From positions 110,754-174,753 of the forward strand of contig JAMPIJ010000001.1 of the NCBI GenBank assembly GCA_023662905.1: DNA of 64,000 nt, in the 5' to 3' direction. Position 1 is the stretch's first letter; every line of letters begins with the position of its first letter. A program made the position numbers and the translations under genes. The notes beneath the pieces were generated by a model. That model was not told the origin of the DNA and did no database searches. It worked only from the letters and a program-made list of their open reading frames with translations. The stretch is from Fusobacterium sp. (lineage in GTDB: Bacteria > Cyanobacteriota > Vampirovibrionia > Gastranaerophilales > Gastranaerophilaceae). Positions 17,687 through 28,619 of this stretch are shown piece after piece.

Positions 17687-18562
17687 GTGAATATTGTTAA
17701 ACCAAAAAAGTTACAAAAAGGCGACTGCGTAGGTATAATCGCGCCGTGCGGAGTTTTTAAGGCTGCAGACAGACTGGAAAAAGGTATAGAATTTTTGCAA
17801 AATGCCGGTTTTCGTGTGAAAGTGAGCGACAAACTTTTTGCGCGCCAGCGTTATATGGCCGGAACCGACGAGGAGCGTGCGGGTGAAATAGAAAAATTTT
17901 TTGCAGACGATGAGGTTGACGGGATAATTTGCGCACGCGGCGGCTATGGTGCGATTAGACTGATTGATAAAATAAATTATGATGTAATCCGTGCTAACCC
18001 GAAAGTTTTCTGCGGGTTTTCTGATGTGACAGCGCTTTCTGCGATGTTTTTGAAACGTGCAGGGCTTGTGACTTATTCCGCACCGATGATTAACGGGGAT
18101 TTTGGAAACGATATTTCAGATTTCACGTGGGAGAATTTTCAAAATGCAGTTATGAGTGATGAACTGCTGGAGTTTGAGGGCGAGGGGCAGGGCTGCGCCG
18201 AGGGCATTTCGTTTGGCGGAAACCTCGCAACACTTGTTTCGCTTTGCGGTGTGGACTTTTTGCCTGACGAAGATTTTATTTTATTTATAGAGGATTTGAA
18301 CGAACCTGCATACAAAATTGACAGAATGGTCACGCAACTCCGTAACATTGAAAAATTCCGCCAAAATCTGAAAGGTGTCGTGCTGGGTGAATTTACTGAT
18401 TGCGACTGCCCAGAATATTGGGACGAAATCTTTGCAGAATTTGGGGTTCCGACGGTTAAAGGCTTAAAAATCACACATTCTCACGACAAAATCACCGTTC
18501 CAATCGGTGTTCCCGCAAGAATTGAGGATGGAAAATTTATATTAAATTATTCGTATGTGTAA
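17687..18562 (+). CDS. ldcA: LD-carboxypeptidase, peptidase family S66
   Basis: A serine peptidase removing the terminal D-Ala from cytoplasmic murein tetrapeptides (LdcA), or cleaving related amides (MccF-type). At 291 residues the length fits. GIIAPCGVF and ICARGGYGAIRLID are S66 signatures. The nucleophile Ser is in CGFSDVTAL, and the Glu and His of the triad are probably in FIEDLNEP and ITHSHDKIT. It starts with GTG, with AAAGG upstream. It is divergent from dnaX, and its last 16 nt overlap the end of the convergent secreted-protein gene. Confidence 0.9.
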   Translation: MNIVKPKKLQKGDCVGIIAPCGVFKAADRLEKGIEFLQNAGFRVKVSDKLFARQRYMAGTDEERAGEIEKFFADDEVDGIICARGGYGAIRLIDKINYDVIRANPKVFCGFSDVTALSAMFLKRAGLVTYSAPMINGDFGNDISDFTWENFQNAVMSDELLEFEGEGQGCAEGISFGGNLATLVSLCGVDFLPDEDFILFIEDLNEPAYKIDRMVTQLRNIEKFRQNLKGVVLGEFTDCDCPEYWDEIFAEFGVPTVKGLKITHSHDKITVPIGVPARIEDGKFILNYSYV

Positions 18563-19152
18563 TTCGGTGCGGCGGCTTCGATTTCGTCTTGAGAATGAAT
18601 TTTTAAGCCAAATATATCGCCGGTGCTGATTACAACATCTTCTCCTTTGCTTGCGTAAGATAAAACTGAGTGGTCGTAAACATTCTCGACCGCTGATGAA
18701 ATTCTATTTCCAGCCCCGTTTTCAGACTTTACTGCGCCTTCAACTGCTCGGTATCCCATACTTAAACCCTCGACAAAATGGTTTCCCACGCTTAATGCAG
18801 CACTTTTTGCCGTTTCCACTTTGTCTAATTTGAAAGGCGGAACATATTTTGCTATCGTATTGACCTTTGTAGAGGTTCCATCGCTGCTTGTAACTGTTTT
18901 AATTTGATATTTAAAAGTTGCGTTGCGTTTCAAGCGTTTCGGGTCTTTGATATCAGTCATGCAGCCGCTTAAAACATCGCCCTCGTTGATTTTTATATCA
19001 GGAGTAAGTTGAATTTCACCGATTGCGCGCACCTGTATGATTTCAGGCGGATTTGTTGTTGAAAACGGTGTTATGGCCTCGACTTTTAAAGTTTCGGCAA
19101 GTGCTGATGAGCCTAATATAAACGCTGCGCATACAATCAATAATTTCTTCAT
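18547..19152 (-). CDS. Secreted protein of unknown function, coupled to uvrA
   Basis: Not recognised. The 201-residue protein has a clear signal peptide ([19 protein letters not shown]). The mature part starts with a beta-rich region (residues 25-100) holding [17 protein letters not shown], then a helix-prone middle and a short beta end. Its ATG overlaps the uvrA stop (ATGA), so it is translationally coupled to a DNA-repair gene with no obvious functional link. An envelope or periplasmic role is likely. Confidence 0.75.
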   Translation of the reverse strand: MKKLLIVCAAFILGSSALAETLKVEAITPFSTTNPPEIIQVRAIGEIQLTPDIKINEGDVLSGCMTDIKDPKRLKRNATFKYQIKTVTSSDGTSTKVNTIAKYVPPFKLDKVETAKSAALSVGNHFVEGLSMGYRAVEGAVKSENGAGNRISSAVENVYDHSVLSYASKGEDVVISTGDIFGLKIHSQDEIEAAAPNYTYE

Positions 19153-21986
19153 TTACCCTTGGCCTCCAAAAGCGGTTTTAAATACTTACCAGTGTAAGAT
19201 TTAGGACATTTGACGACTTCTTCCGGAGTTCCGGCCACAACAACCTGACCGCCGGCGTTTCCGCCCTCTGGGCCAAGATCAATAATGTGGTCTGCAACTT
19301 TGATTAAGTCCAAATTGTGTTCGATTATCAAAATAGTGTTACCTTGATCCGCAAGTTTTTGCAGGATTTTAATCAATTTATCCAAATCGTACCAGTGCAG
19401 GCCGACAGATGGTTCGTCAAGCAGGTAAAGGGTTTTGCCCGTCGCGCGTTTGTTGAGTTCAGAGGCAAGTTTAATACGTTGGGCTTCGCCGCCTGAAAGT
19501 GTCGTTGCGTTCTGGCCGAGTTTTATGTAATCTAAGCCCACATCGTTCAGGGTTTGAAGTTTATTTTTTATTGTCGGAATGTTTTCGAAGAACTCAAGCG
19601 CTTCTTTGACGCTCATTTCAAGAACATCCGAAATCGTTTTGCCTTTGTATTTAACCTCAAGGGTTTCATTGTTGTAGCGTTTACCTTTGCACACGTCACA
19701 TTTTACGTAGACATCTGATAGGAAGTTCATTTCGATCTTAATTACGCCATCGCCCTTGCAGGCTTCACAGCGGCCGCCTTTGACGTTAAAACTGAAACGT
19801 CCGGCCTTGTAACCGCGAGCTTTTGCCTCGTTTGTTTTTGTGAATAAATCTCTAATCGGGCCGAAAACATCTGTGTAAGTTGCAGGGTTAGAACGCGGGG
19901 TTCTACCGATTGGCGACTGGTCAATGTCGATAATTTTGTCGATGTTTTCAAATCCTAGAATTTCGTCAACGCCCTGCGGTTTTGGTTTGTCTTTGCGAAG
20001 TTTGTAAATCGCGTATTCGTAGATTAAATCCTGCATTAATGAGGATTTGCCGGAACCTGAAACCCCTGTGAGGCAAACTATTTTGCCTAGTGGAATTTCT
20101 ACATCAATATTTTTGAGGTTGTTGATGTGGGCATTTTTGACAACCAAAGAATTTCCGTTGCCCTCGCGTCTAGTTTTCGGAACAGGAATAGATTTTTCGC
20201 CAGAAAGATATTTACCCGTGAGCGAACCTTTCGCGGCCATAATGTCATCAACGGAACCCTGAGCGATAATTTTACCGCCGTTGACGCCGGCTTTTGGCCC
20301 GATGTCGACGATGTAATCAGCCTGACGAATGGTGTCTTCATCGTGTTCAACGACAATAAGGGTGTTTCCGAGGTTTCTCAGGCGCACAAGTGTATTGATA
20401 AGTCTGTCGTTATCGCGCTGGTGAAGCCCGATTGACGGTTCGTCGAGTACATATAAAACCCCTGACAAGCCGCTTCCAATCTGGGTCGCAAGCCTGATAC
20501 GCTGAGCCTCGCCGCCGGAGAGGGTTCCTGCCATACGCGCAAGGTTTAAATAACTTAAACCTACGTCTTTCAAGAACTTCAAACGCGCGCTGATTTCGTC
20601 TAAAATCTGTTTTGCAATCTGCATTTTGAAGTCATTGAGTTCCAAATACAGGTCAGAAATGAAATTATACGCCTCATCAATCGGCATAAGTGTAAATTCG
20701 TGAATATTTTTACCATTGACCGTAACCGCAAGCGCAAACGGGTTCAAACGCGCGCCGTGGCATGCCGGACAAGGTTTGGTAATCATATATTTTTCAAAAT
20801 CTTCTCTGGCGCTTGTGTCCATTGAATCCTGATATTTCTTTTCATAATACGGGATTACACCGATGTAGCGGTGGTATTGGGTGTGATAGCGTTTTGTTCC
20901 GAACTTTTTAACGTGAAGCGCCACAATATCTGGCCCGCCGTAAAGAATTATATCTTGCTGATCAGGCGGAAGTTTTTCAAATGGCACATCCATGTCAATT
21001 CCGTAGTGTGAACAAACAGAGCCTAAAACGTCCTCGTAATAAGTGTTTGAGGTTTTTGCCCACGGGTAAATTGCACCGTCGCGGAGTGATTTTGTTCTAT
21101 CCGGAACGATTAAATTCGGGTCAAAAAGATAGTCAAAACCGATACCGCCGCAACGTGGGCAAGCGCCGTATGGCGCGTTAAACGAGAAAATTCTCGGTGC
21201 AAGTTCTTCAAAACTGATATTACATTTAGGGCATGCCAGTTTTTCCGAATAAATTTTTTCTTCGCCGCCGATAATATCAACTATTAAAACCCCGTCGGCC
21301 TTTTGCAGTGCGATTTGAGCGCTATCTGCAATACGCGAACGCGCGCTTTCTTTTACGACAATTCTGTCTACAACGACGCTGATATCGTGTTTTTTTGTTT
21401 TAGCTATTTTGATTTCGTCCTCGTCAAGGTTATAAACCTCGTCGTCGACTTTTACGCGGACAAAACCCTCTTGACGGAGTTCCTCAAATACGTTCTGAAA
21501 CTCCCCTTTTTTGCCTCTTGCAACCGGCGCCAGAATCTGAATTTTAGTTCCCTCGTCGAGTTTTAAGATAGACGCAACGATTTCGTCGATTGTTTGTGGT
21601 TTGATAACCTCGCCGCATTCAGGGCAGTGTGGAACGCCTACGCGTGCATATAAAAGTCGTAAATAATCATAAATTTCAGTGACAGTGCCGACAGTTGAGC
21701 GTGGGTTGTTACTGGTAGACTTCTGGTCGATAGAAATCGCCGGTGAAAGCCCGTCGATTGATTCAACGTTCGGTTTATCCATCTGGCCTAAGAATTGTCT
21801 TGCGTAAGTCGAAAGACTTTCTATATAGCGTCTTTGTCCCTCTGCAAATATAGTGTCAAACGCCAGTGAGCTTTTTCCAGAACCAGAAACTCCCGTAAAG
21901 ACAACTAACTGGTCTTTCGGGATTTCTAGTGATACATCTTTTAAATTATGTTCTTTTGCACCTTTTACAACAATTTTATCTCTCAT
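19149..21986 (-). CDS. uvrA: Excinuclease ABC subunit A
   Basis: The damage-sensing ATPase of nucleotide excision repair. Its 945 residues carry two ABC ATPase modules, each with Walker [11 protein letters not shown] and signature LSGGEAQRI. Zinc-finger cysteines are visible at CPECGE, CPKCN and CPRCGG, and in the C-terminal [16 protein letters not shown] finger. Walker B is [10 protein letters not shown] in the first module and [10 protein letters not shown] in the second. CATAAT lies 6 nt before the ATG and TTGCCA 16 nt further upstream, with no Shine-Dalgarno, so the mRNA is predicted to be leaderless. Confidence 0.98.
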   Translation of the reverse strand: MRDKIVVKGAKEHNLKDVSLEIPKDQLVVFTGVSGSGKSSLAFDTIFAEGQRRYIESLSTYARQFLGQMDKPNVESIDGLSPAISIDQKSTSNNPRSTVGTVTEIYDYLRLLYARVGVPHCPECGEVIKPQTIDEIVASILKLDEGTKIQILAPVARGKKGEFQNVFEELRQEGFVRVKVDDEVYNLDEDEIKIAKTKKHDISVVVDRIVVKESARSRIADSAQIALQKADGVLIVDIIGGEEKIYSEKLACPKCNISFEELAPRIFSFNAPYGACPRCGGIGFDYLFDPNLIVPDRTKSLRDGAIYPWAKTSNTYYEDVLGSVCSHYGIDMDVPFEKLPPDQQDIILYGGPDIVALHVKKFGTKRYHTQYHRYIGVIPYYEKKYQDSMDTSAREDFEKYMITKPCPACHGARLNPFALAVTVNGKNIHEFTLMPIDEAYNFISDLYLELNDFKMQIAKQILDEISARLKFLKDVGLSYLNLARMAGTLSGGEAQRIRLATQIGSGLSGVLYVLDEPSIGLHQRDNDRLINTLVRLRNLGNTLIVVEHDEDTIRQADYIVDIGPKAGVNGGKIIAQGSVDDIMAAKGSLTGKYLSGEKSIPVPKTRREGNGNSLVVKNAHINNLKNIDVEIPLGKIVCLTGVSGSGKSSLMQDLIYEYAIYKLRKDKPKPQGVDEILGFENIDKIIDIDQSPIGRTPRSNPATYTDVFGPIRDLFTKTNEAKARGYKAGRFSFNVKGGRCEACKGDGVIKIEMNFLSDVYVKCDVCKGKRYNNETLEVKYKGKTISDVLEMSVKEALEFFENIPTIKNKLQTLNDVGLDYIKLGQNATTLSGGEAQRIKLASELNKRATGKTLYLLDEPSVGLHWYDLDKLIKILQKLADQGNTILIIEHNLDLIKVADHIIDLGPEGGNAGGQVVVAGTPEEVVKCPKSYTGKYLKPLLEAKGK

Positions 21987-21992
21987 AACAAG

Positions 21993-22020
21993 ATTATGTC
22001 ACAAAAAATATTGTTGGCAA
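21993..22020 (-). promoter_or_regulatory. Promoter of uvrA, predicted leaderless
   Basis: The minus strand reads TTGCCA, a 16-nt spacer, CATAAT, then CTTGTT and ATG, with nothing resembling a ribosome site. Confidence 0.6.
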
Positions 22021-22021
22021 A

Positions 22022-23524
22022 TTATGCTTGTGCTTTTTTAGCTATGTGTTTTTGACGTAAATCTTCGAGCCAGCTAGCCATTGGAGTTGCCGCAAGAGGT
22101 ACTGCTAATCTGAAGATGATACCGATAATCGCCATTTTCTTCAAGATTCCCATACCGTTTACTAGGCCGTCGATGTTTGATGGAAGAACTAATTTCTTTT
22201 CTTTAGCGAAATCAAGTGCTTTGAGCGGTTTTATAGCTTTGAGTTCTTCTTTAGATGCTTTAGCGGCTTTCATTGATTTGATTTTGTCTGCAACTGATTT
22301 TTGTGCTGTCTTATAGTCTGCGGCGAAATTATCATCAAGCGCTCTTGCTCCGATAAATCTCGCTGTAACTCTTTCCCACCAGCTGTTAAGCTTAGCATCG
22401 ATTAAGTATGATAATGAAGTTGAAATTGCGAATGTAAGACCTTGGTTAATTGCCAAAATTTTCTTTTTGTCATCTTCAAGGTTTTCGTTTGCAAGAGTTC
22501 TTTGCATGTAAACCCCGCTGATTACCGCAGATGTTACGGTTGCCACGTGGTTGAATAAGAATTCAGAATCTTTATATTTATCTGATGCTTTTTGTAATCC
22601 TTTTGAGTTAAGAAGCGGTGCAGAGAAATGTTTTGCGATAAAGTCAGTGAATTTGTCGTATAAACCGCCGCCCTTGCTGCTTCCTTTTGTTGCGTTAACA
22701 ACTGTTTCAACAGCTGCTTCAGGAAGTTTACCGTGGAAGCTTACTTCTTTTGCTTTATTTGAATCGCTTGAAGCGAAGTTTTTAAGGTCTTTTCCTGCCT
22801 TGAGGTTTTCAAAGTTGTTAGGCAGTGGTTGAAGTGGTTGTTCTGCCGGTTTGTTTTTCGGTGTTTTAGAAAGACCGAATACATATTTAAGAATAAGCGG
22901 AATCAATGCGATAGTAAGCATTGCTCTTGGAACACAAATACCCCATTCAGGAATATTTTTCATCAAAGTGTCCATTGTCTTCATTTGTGTTTTGCCTAGT
23001 TTATCAATTGAACCACATCCAAATTTATCAGGTGCTGCTTTTGCTTTTTTTAGTGCATCATCAAGAGGTTTTGTGAGAACCATAGTTACACCAAAACCTA
23101 AGAAGCCTGATGAAACAGCTTGTGCGGCTGAATAAATTTTATCTTTTTTATCTTTCATGCCCGGAATCGCCATTGTTAATGTCGGGCGAACCATGCCGGC
23201 TGTAACGAGAGCAACGAGAGCGTTTGCTGTCTGGTTGTGATCGTTTGCATATTCAAGGAAGTTTGCGAATCTGTCGCTTCCAAGAATTTTATCGACTCTT
23301 CCTTTCCCTTTGAAATTTAAAGCGGCAGCCTCACTCGTACTCGTAAAGCTGCCGCTATTAATAACCTCGTTTTTATCTCTTGTTCTTACACCACTCTTAC
23401 ACTCTGTCTGTTCGAACGCACTATTCTTATGCTTGAGCTTCGAACTTTCATGTAAATAAGGGTTGTTTGTATAATTCATCGAGTTAATAATCATATCTAC
23501 ACCAAAAATTTTGTATCTGTACAT
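22022..23524 (-). CDS. Two-module membrane protein of unknown family (fused form)
   Basis: Not in any family I can name. ATGs at 23524, 23494 and 23479 are all possible; the one at 23494 has GTGTAGAT directly before it, like the gene at 52725. After a polar N terminus comes LNFKGKGR. Module 1 (about 80-230) has several hydrophobic segments with ANALVALVTAGMVRP; module 2 (about 310-500) has VATVTSAVISGVY, a DDKKKILAINQG loop, a second hydrophobic helix, and ends AVPLAATP...DLRQKH. Modules 1 and 2 resemble the separate proteins at 52195-52725 and 51602-52198 respectively. The linker is Lys/Pro-rich. Inner-membrane location is inferred. Confidence 0.65.
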   Translation of the reverse strand: MYRYKIFGVDMIINSMNYTNNPYLHESSKLKHKNSAFEQTECKSGVRTRDKNEVINSGSFTSTSEAAALNFKGKGRVDKILGSDRFANFLEYANDHNQTANALVALVTAGMVRPTLTMAIPGMKDKKDKIYSAAQAVSSGFLGFGVTMVLTKPLDDALKKAKAAPDKFGCGSIDKLGKTQMKTMDTLMKNIPEWGICVPRAMLTIALIPLILKYVFGLSKTPKNKPAEQPLQPLPNNFENLKAGKDLKNFASSDSNKAKEVSFHGKLPEAAVETVVNATKGSSKGGGLYDKFTDFIAKHFSAPLLNSKGLQKASDKYKDSEFLFNHVATVTSAVISGVYMQRTLANENLEDDKKKILAINQGLTFAISTSLSYLIDAKLNSWWERVTARFIGARALDDNFAADYKTAQKSVADKIKSMKAAKASKEELKAIKPLKALDFAKEKKLVLPSNIDGLVNGMGILKKMAIIGIIFRLAVPLAATPMASWLEDLRQKHIAKKAQA

Positions 23525-23583
23525 TCATTTTAAAACAAAGGAAAAAAATTTTTGCTATAAATTTGAAAATTGTTTACATTTGT

Positions 23584-24438
23584 TTATTTTATAACAAGGA
23601 CATCGCAGGAAACGTTGTCACAGATACGTTTTCCGGTTTGGTTGGAAAGTAATTTGCTTTTGTTTTCGTTGCGTGTACCGTCAAGAATTACTAAATCAAT
23701 TTCGTTCTGGCTCGCATAACTTATGACTTCTTGCGCCGGAATACCGCTTATAATAACACTTTTTGTTGATTTTAACCCCATGCCCTCTAATATTTCTTCT
23801 AAATTCTTTATTATACTATAGGCATATTTCTTTTGTTCTTCTTCAATTTTTAAATACCAGTTTGTGTCTAAGGTTCCCTCTAAAAATAGTAGATTCGGGC
23901 TTTCGTTGACAATACAAATATGAATTTCTTTGTCTTCAAGTTTTAATTTTTCAAGTTCTGCGCGGAAATGTTCTGCAGAATTGTCTTTATCGCTGATAGC
24001 AAGGAGAACTTTTTTCGCGCTGTTTCTGTGTTTTGAAACATAAACCGAAACCGGCGAACTTCCTAAAATGTCATAAGAAACTGAACCGAGCCATTTTTGA
24101 ATGCCTTTTTTGCCGTGTGAACCCATCAGAACAATATCGTACGCGCCTGTGTTTAATTCATCAAGAATTATATCAGCTACGCCGCCACACATCTTGATTG
24201 TTTTACCGAGGTTTAGTCCGTTTTTCTTTAATTCTTCCTCGGTGAATTCTAATATATTATCTGCAAGACTTGAGCATGATGTATTGAAATCTGATTGTTC
24301 AACATCAATATCTTCTGGCAAAAAGTTCCAATCGATAACGCAAATTGCGTCTGTTACCTCGCGTTTTGACCAGTTTGAAAAATTATATATCGCGTTAAAA
24401 CTTATTTTTGAACCGTCTGTGCAGAATAATGCTTTCAT
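23584..24438 (-). CDS. Universal stress protein with two tandem UspA domains
   Basis: The 284-residue cytoplasmic protein has two Usp folds in a row. The first domain keeps the ATP-binding loop: LMGSHGKKGIQKWLGSVS (G-x2-G-x9-GS). The second is more divergent, ending SKLLSNQTGKRICDNVSCDVLVIK, with the G-x2-G pattern not clearly kept, so one nucleotide per chain is likely. AAAGGAG lies 9 nt before the ATG. It stands alone, divergent from the sigma-factor gene. Confidence 0.9.
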   Translation of the reverse strand: MKALFCTDGSKISFNAIYNFSNWSKREVTDAICVIDWNFLPEDIDVEQSDFNTSCSSLADNILEFTEEELKKNGLNLGKTIKMCGGVADIILDELNTGAYDIVLMGSHGKKGIQKWLGSVSYDILGSSPVSVYVSKHRNSAKKVLLAISDKDNSAEHFRAELEKLKLEDKEIHICIVNESPNLLFLEGTLDTNWYLKIEEEQKKYAYSIIKNLEEILEGMGLKSTKSVIISGIPAQEVISYASQNEIDLVILDGTRNENKSKLLSNQTGKRICDNVSCDVLVIK

Positions 24439-24536
24439 TTCTTAATCTCCTTTGCACACATTTTAAAATATGTTACGGATTTTTAAATTACCTGCTCATC
24501 TATTTTTTTTCTGTTATAATTGAAGAGGTTAGTAGG

Positions 24537-25163
24537 ATGAGTTTTGTAAAAATGCCCGCTGAAAATAAAGTTAATCTTAAAGAATACAAAGAATTAATAG
24601 ACACAATTGCTAAGGTTGAATTCCAGAAGTTCTCCTCATTCAGGCTCATTGAGCTTCCTGAACTCGTGAACATCGGCAACCATACTTTGTATATCCTTTT
24701 GAAAAATAACAACAAGGAAAAATTTAATAATACTTACCTTGCTACTGCTATCAAATGGGCGATTAGAAACGAAGTTAGACGCCGCTATAAGTGGTATACA
24801 CTCAAAAACAGCCGCAAAAACGTCATTGAGGACGAGGGCGAAACTAACGTTAGAGAAGAAGTTTACAAAACTATTCTTTCTATTGAGGAAATGCAGGAAG
24901 CTGAAGTTCCAACGCAAATTAAGGCGCTCGACAATACCCCTGAAGAAAATATTGAATTGCTTGAATTAAAACACGAAATCATGGTTTCAATGAAAAAATT
25001 ATCTCCACGTGAGCGTGAATTGATTGAGTGCAAATTCTTCCAGAATAAAAAACTTAAAGATATTTCAGAAGAGTTTGATATTTCGCAGTCGAGAATTTCA
25101 CGTATTATTCAGGCTGGATTAGACAAAATTAAAAAGGATTTGAAAAAACAGGGGATTTTATGA
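24537..25163 (+). CDS. Sigma-70 family RNA polymerase sigma factor (alternative)
   Basis: A 208-residue promoter-specificity factor. The region 2-like part (about 30-90) has [17 protein letters not shown], as in FliA/SigB-type sigmas. Region 4 (about 150-205) has [14 protein letters not shown] and the helix-turn-helix [19 protein letters not shown]. No clear region 1 or 3 is seen. The ATG at 24537 has AGAGG 8 nt upstream. A TGTTATAAT extended -10 lies just before it. Its stop overlaps the gcvPB start by 4 nt. It is a candidate for reading the non-standard GCAAT-type promoters in this window, which is speculative. Confidence 0.85.
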   Translation: MSFVKMPAENKVNLKEYKELIDTIAKVEFQKFSSFRLIELPELVNIGNHTLYILLKNNNKEKFNNTYLATAIKWAIRNEVRRRYKWYTLKNSRKNVIEDEGETNVREEVYKTILSIEEMQEAEVPTQIKALDNTPEENIELLELKHEIMVSMKKLSPRERELIECKFFQNKKLKDISEEFDISQSRISRIIQAGLDKIKKDLKKQGIL

Positions 25164-26587
25164 AGACTGTATTTGAAAAGAGTAATGGGGTTTTAGGTGT
25201 ATCTTTAACGGATGAGGAGATTGATTTAGGGTTTATGCAAGGCGCAGATTTGCGCAAGGGGCAAATCGGACTTCCACAGATGAGCGAACTCGAAGTTCTC
25301 CGTCATTATAAAGAACTTTCTGATAAGAATTTTTGTATTGAAAAAGGATTTTATCCGCTCGGTTCTTGTACAATGAAATATAACCCGAAAGTTAATGAAC
25401 TTCTGGCGAATTTAGACGGGTTTAGTAATTTACATCCACTTGCGGCTGATGAAGACTGTCAGGGCGCGTTAGAGTTGATGTATAAATTACAGGAAAAACT
25501 CAAAAAAGTTACCGGAATGGACGCAGTCACACTACAGCCTGCGGCCGGTGCGCACGGTGAAATGACCGGTATGATGATTATCAAAAAATATTTTGAGCAT
25601 ATCGGCGAAAATCGTACTAAGGTTATCATCCCTGATTCTGCCCACGGCACCAATCCTGCAAGCGCTTTTATGTGCGGGTTTGAGATTGTTTCGGTTAAAT
25701 CAAACGACAAAGGTCAGGTTGATGTTGAGGCGTTAAAAGAACTCTTAACCCCTGAAGTTGCGGCGATTATGATGACAAACCCTAATACGCTCGGAATTTT
25801 TGAGGAAAATGTTCTTGAAATCTCTGAATTAATGCATAAAAATGGTTCGCTTCTATATTATGACGGAGCAAACTTTAACGCAATTATGGGACATTCAAAC
25901 CCTGCATTGATGGGCTTTGACGTTGTTCACCTGAACTTACACAAAACATTTTCAACACCACACGGTGGTGGCGGCCCTGGTGCAGGCCCTGTTTGTGTTG
26001 TTGAAAAATTAAAAGATTTCTTGCCGGTGCCTGTTATCGGATTTGATGGCGAAAAATATTTTAGAAATTATAATCTTCCGCACACAATCGGACAGGTAAA
26101 AGCGTTCTACGGTAACTTTGGCGTACTTGTAAGAGCCTACGCATACATCCTTATGATGGGCGAAAACCTCAAAAAAGCAAGCGAAAACGCTGTTCTCAAC
26201 GCTAATTACATAAAAGAAAAACTTAAAGGCGAATATAAACTTCCGTATGATGTTCCTTGTATGCACGAATTTGTGCTTTCAGGTGACAAACAAAAAGAAG
26301 AAAACGGTGTTTCAACGCTTAATATCGCAAAACGCATAATGGAAAACAATATTCACCCGCCGACAATTTACTTCCCTCTGATTGTTCATGAGGCTATTAT
26401 GATTGAGCCAACTGAAACCGAAAACAAAGAACGTTTAGACGAGTTGATTGACGAAATGTTAAAAATTGCGCAAGAGGCAAAAACTAACCCTGAAAGAGTG
26501 CTTTCAGCGCCTTTGACAACGCCTGTTACAAAGATTGACGAAACACTCGCCGCTAGAAAACCAGACTTAAAATATCAAGAAAGTTAG
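25160..26587 (+). CDS. gcvPB: Glycine dehydrogenase (decarboxylating) subunit 2
   Basis: The PLP-binding half of the split P protein of the glycine cleavage system. At 475 residues it fits bacterial GcvPB. The PLP lysine is in [16 protein letters not shown], and [14 protein letters not shown] and [14 protein letters not shown] are family signatures. The partner subunit gcvPA and gcvT/gcvH are not next to it, so they must lie elsewhere if the system is complete. It overlaps the sigma gene by 4 nt and is followed 4 nt later by an acyl-CoA dehydratase-like gene. Confidence 0.95.
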   Translation: MKTVFEKSNGVLGVSLTDEEIDLGFMQGADLRKGQIGLPQMSELEVLRHYKELSDKNFCIEKGFYPLGSCTMKYNPKVNELLANLDGFSNLHPLAADEDCQGALELMYKLQEKLKKVTGMDAVTLQPAAGAHGEMTGMMIIKKYFEHIGENRTKVIIPDSAHGTNPASAFMCGFEIVSVKSNDKGQVDVEALKELLTPEVAAIMMTNPNTLGIFEENVLEISELMHKNGSLLYYDGANFNAIMGHSNPALMGFDVVHLNLHKTFSTPHGGGGPGAGPVCVVEKLKDFLPVPVIGFDGEKYFRNYNLPHTIGQVKAFYGNFGVLVRAYAYILMMGENLKKASENAVLNANYIKEKLKGEYKLPYDVPCMHEFVLSGDKQKEENGVSTLNIAKRIMENNIHPPTIYFPLIVHEAIMIEPTETENKERLDELIDEMLKIAQEAKTNPERVLSAPLTTPVTKIDETLAARKPDLKYQES

Positions 26588-26591
26588 GACA

Positions 26592-27719
26592 ATGAAAGAA
26601 AAAAAGAAAATAAAAGTAGCATTCCCGCACATGGGAACAATATATATTGCTTGGTCTGCAATTCTGAACAAAATCGGAATTGAGGCTTACGTACCACCTT
26701 ATACAAGTAAAAAAACGCTTTCTCTCGGTACAAAACATTCACCGGAAGCGATTTGTCTGCCTTATAAACTTATTTTAGGCAACTTTATCGAGGCAATCGA
26801 AGGCGGAACAGATTATGTTGCGATGATTACATCCCCTGGGATTTGCCGTTTGGGCGAATACGGCGGCTGTATCGACAGCGCGCTTAAAGATATGGGGTAT
26901 CAAACTAAATATATTGAAATGCGCCTTTATGACGGTATCAAAGGTATGTATGACTTTTTGAAACGCGTTTCAGGCAAAAACGATCCTGTTTTGTTCCTCA
27001 GAGCTATTAACCTCGGTATTAGAAAAGTTTTTGTTTTAGACAGAATGGAATCCAGACTTTCATATCTTCGCGCTCGCGAAATCAAATCAGGTGAAGCTGA
27101 AAAACTTTACAACCGCGCGTTAAAATTCGTTAAGGATGCAAATTCAACCCGTGCGCTTCAAAAGGCTGAAAAAGAAGCTTTAGCGCTGATGAACCAATGT
27201 CCGATTGACGAAAAACGTGAAGTTTTACGCGTTGACCTGACCGGTGAAATTTACATCGTTTGCGATGATTTCTCTAACCAGAACATTATGCGTGAACTCG
27301 GTAAAATGGGCGTAGAAGTTAGAAAAAGTTTGACTGTTGGAAGTTTCTTGCGTGATGCGATTATTCCAAAAGCGTTCAAAAAAGAAGAAACCCACCTCGA
27401 GCGTGCTGAAAAACTTGCAAAACCTTATCTTATGCGCGACATCGGCGGTGACGCTTTAGAATGTGTTTCTGACGTTGTGTATGCTGAACAGCGCGGAATC
27501 GACGGAATTATCCACGTTTCACCGTTCACCTGCATGCCAGAAATTATGTCACAAAACATCTTCCCAGCAATGAGAGAAGATTGTGATATTCCTATTCTCC
27601 CGCTTATTATGGATGAACAAACAGGTAAAGCCGGTTATATTACCCGTCTTGAAGCGTTTGTTGACCTTATGCGCCGTAAAAAAAGAAAATTAGCCATGGC
27701 TAATCAGAAAAAAGATTAA
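26592..27719 (+). CDS. 2-hydroxyacyl-CoA dehydratase / activase-related protein (HgdB/DUF2229-like)
   Basis: The 375-residue protein resembles the stand-alone subunit-like members of the 2-hydroxyglutaryl-CoA dehydratase superfamily, oxygen-sensitive iron-sulfur proteins. Conserved Cys are placed as expected: EAICLPYK, SPGICRLGEYGGC, and VSPFTCMPE near the C terminus. DEQTGKAGYITRLEAF is the family end. No ATP-dependent activator (HgdC) or second subunit is adjacent. Strict anaerobiosis fits. The substrate cannot be told from the sequence. Confidence 0.75.
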   Translation: MKEKKKIKVAFPHMGTIYIAWSAILNKIGIEAYVPPYTSKKTLSLGTKHSPEAICLPYKLILGNFIEAIEGGTDYVAMITSPGICRLGEYGGCIDSALKDMGYQTKYIEMRLYDGIKGMYDFLKRVSGKNDPVLFLRAINLGIRKVFVLDRMESRLSYLRAREIKSGEAEKLYNRALKFVKDANSTRALQKAEKEALALMNQCPIDEKREVLRVDLTGEIYIVCDDFSNQNIMRELGKMGVEVRKSLTVGSFLRDAIIPKAFKKEETHLERAEKLAKPYLMRDIGGDALECVSDVVYAEQRGIDGIIHVSPFTCMPEIMSQNIFPAMREDCDIPILPLIMDEQTGKAGYITRLEAFVDLMRRKKRKLAMANQKKD

Positions 27720-27752
27720 TGTTTTTTTCGCGCAGTATTGTAGGATAGGTTT

Positions 27753-28619
27753 ATGGGTAAAATTTTAAAAGAGACATTCGCAATTTTGAATAAAAACTTA
27801 TGGCTTTTGTTCTTATTTATGACAATCAGCTATATTGGTGTAATTTATTTCAGCATAATCAGAGCGGCCGCGCACACGCCTGTGGAACTAATAATCGCAG
27901 GGGTTACGCTTTTGTTCATCGCTGTCGCGGGTGTTGCAGGGTTTTTCAATACTTTGCGTAGTACGCTAGATTTAGAGTATAACGTTGTAAAACGTGAAGA
28001 TTTCAGCGGGTTTGAACTTATTAAAACTTTTCCGCGCGGGGTTTCTGAATACTTTTTACCGGCATTGGGTATAATTTTGTTATATCTTGTAATTACGTTT
28101 TTGATGTTTAATGCGGCGATTCTTTTCGGAAGCAAACTTATCGGAATGTTTTCTTTTTCACCTGAGGATTTGACAAAGGCGTTTAGTTCAATGGAAACTC
28201 TTGCTGAATTTCAGAAGAATATTTCGCCGGAAGATATGGCTAAATTGTCTAAATGGCATTTGCTTTATATGCTTATCACATCAATTATGACTTATCTTTT
28301 AATCTACTGGCTGCCGGAAACATTTTATAATACAAAAAATTCGGCTCTGGCGCTGTTTCGCGGTATCAAAAAAGTTATAATGCACCCTCTTACAACCTTG
28401 CAGTTGTTTGCAGTTATTATTCTTATAAACGTTCTAACCTCTGTTTTGATGGCGGTTTTACTGCCGATACCGGTTTTAATGTTTCTTGTTTACTTTATTT
28501 ATTTTTACGGTTTAGTCTTTATTTTGATGTTAATTTTTAATTTCTATCGTGAAAAATTTGTGATTCGCGAATTTATAGCAGAAGTAGTGGAAGAAGAACC
28601 GGAAAATGAGGAAGAGTAA
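27753..28619 (+). CDS. Multi-pass membrane protein of unknown function
   Basis: Not recognised. The 288-residue protein has about six hydrophobic segments, near residues 15-35, 45-70, 105-130, 170-195, 220-245 and 245-265. It ends with an acidic cytoplasmic-looking tail (EEEPENEEE). The layout resembles DUF975/YesL-type bacterial membrane proteins, but I cannot assign it. AGGATAGG lies before the ATG. Its last 14 nt overlap miaA, so both are in one transcript. Confidence 0.7.
   Translation: MGKILKETFAILNKNLWLLFLFMTISYIGVIYFSIIRAAAHTPVELIIAGVTLLFIAVAGVAGFFNTLRSTLDLEYNVVKREDFSGFELIKTFPRGVSEYFLPALGIILLYLVITFLMFNAAILFGSKLIGMFSFSPEDLTKAFSSMETLAEFQKNISPEDMAKLSKWHLLYMLITSIMTYLLIYWLPETFYNTKNSALALFRGIKKVIMHPLTTLQLFAVIILINVLTSVLMAVLLPIPVLMFLVYFIYFYGLVFILMLIFNFYREKFVIREFIAEVVEEEPENEEE

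Noticed and set aside
17644..17832. Upstream extension of dnaX to 17832
   Set aside because: It would overlap the divergent LD-carboxypeptidase coding region and both promoters, and the family start is MNYMPLYRKYRPQ at 17643.
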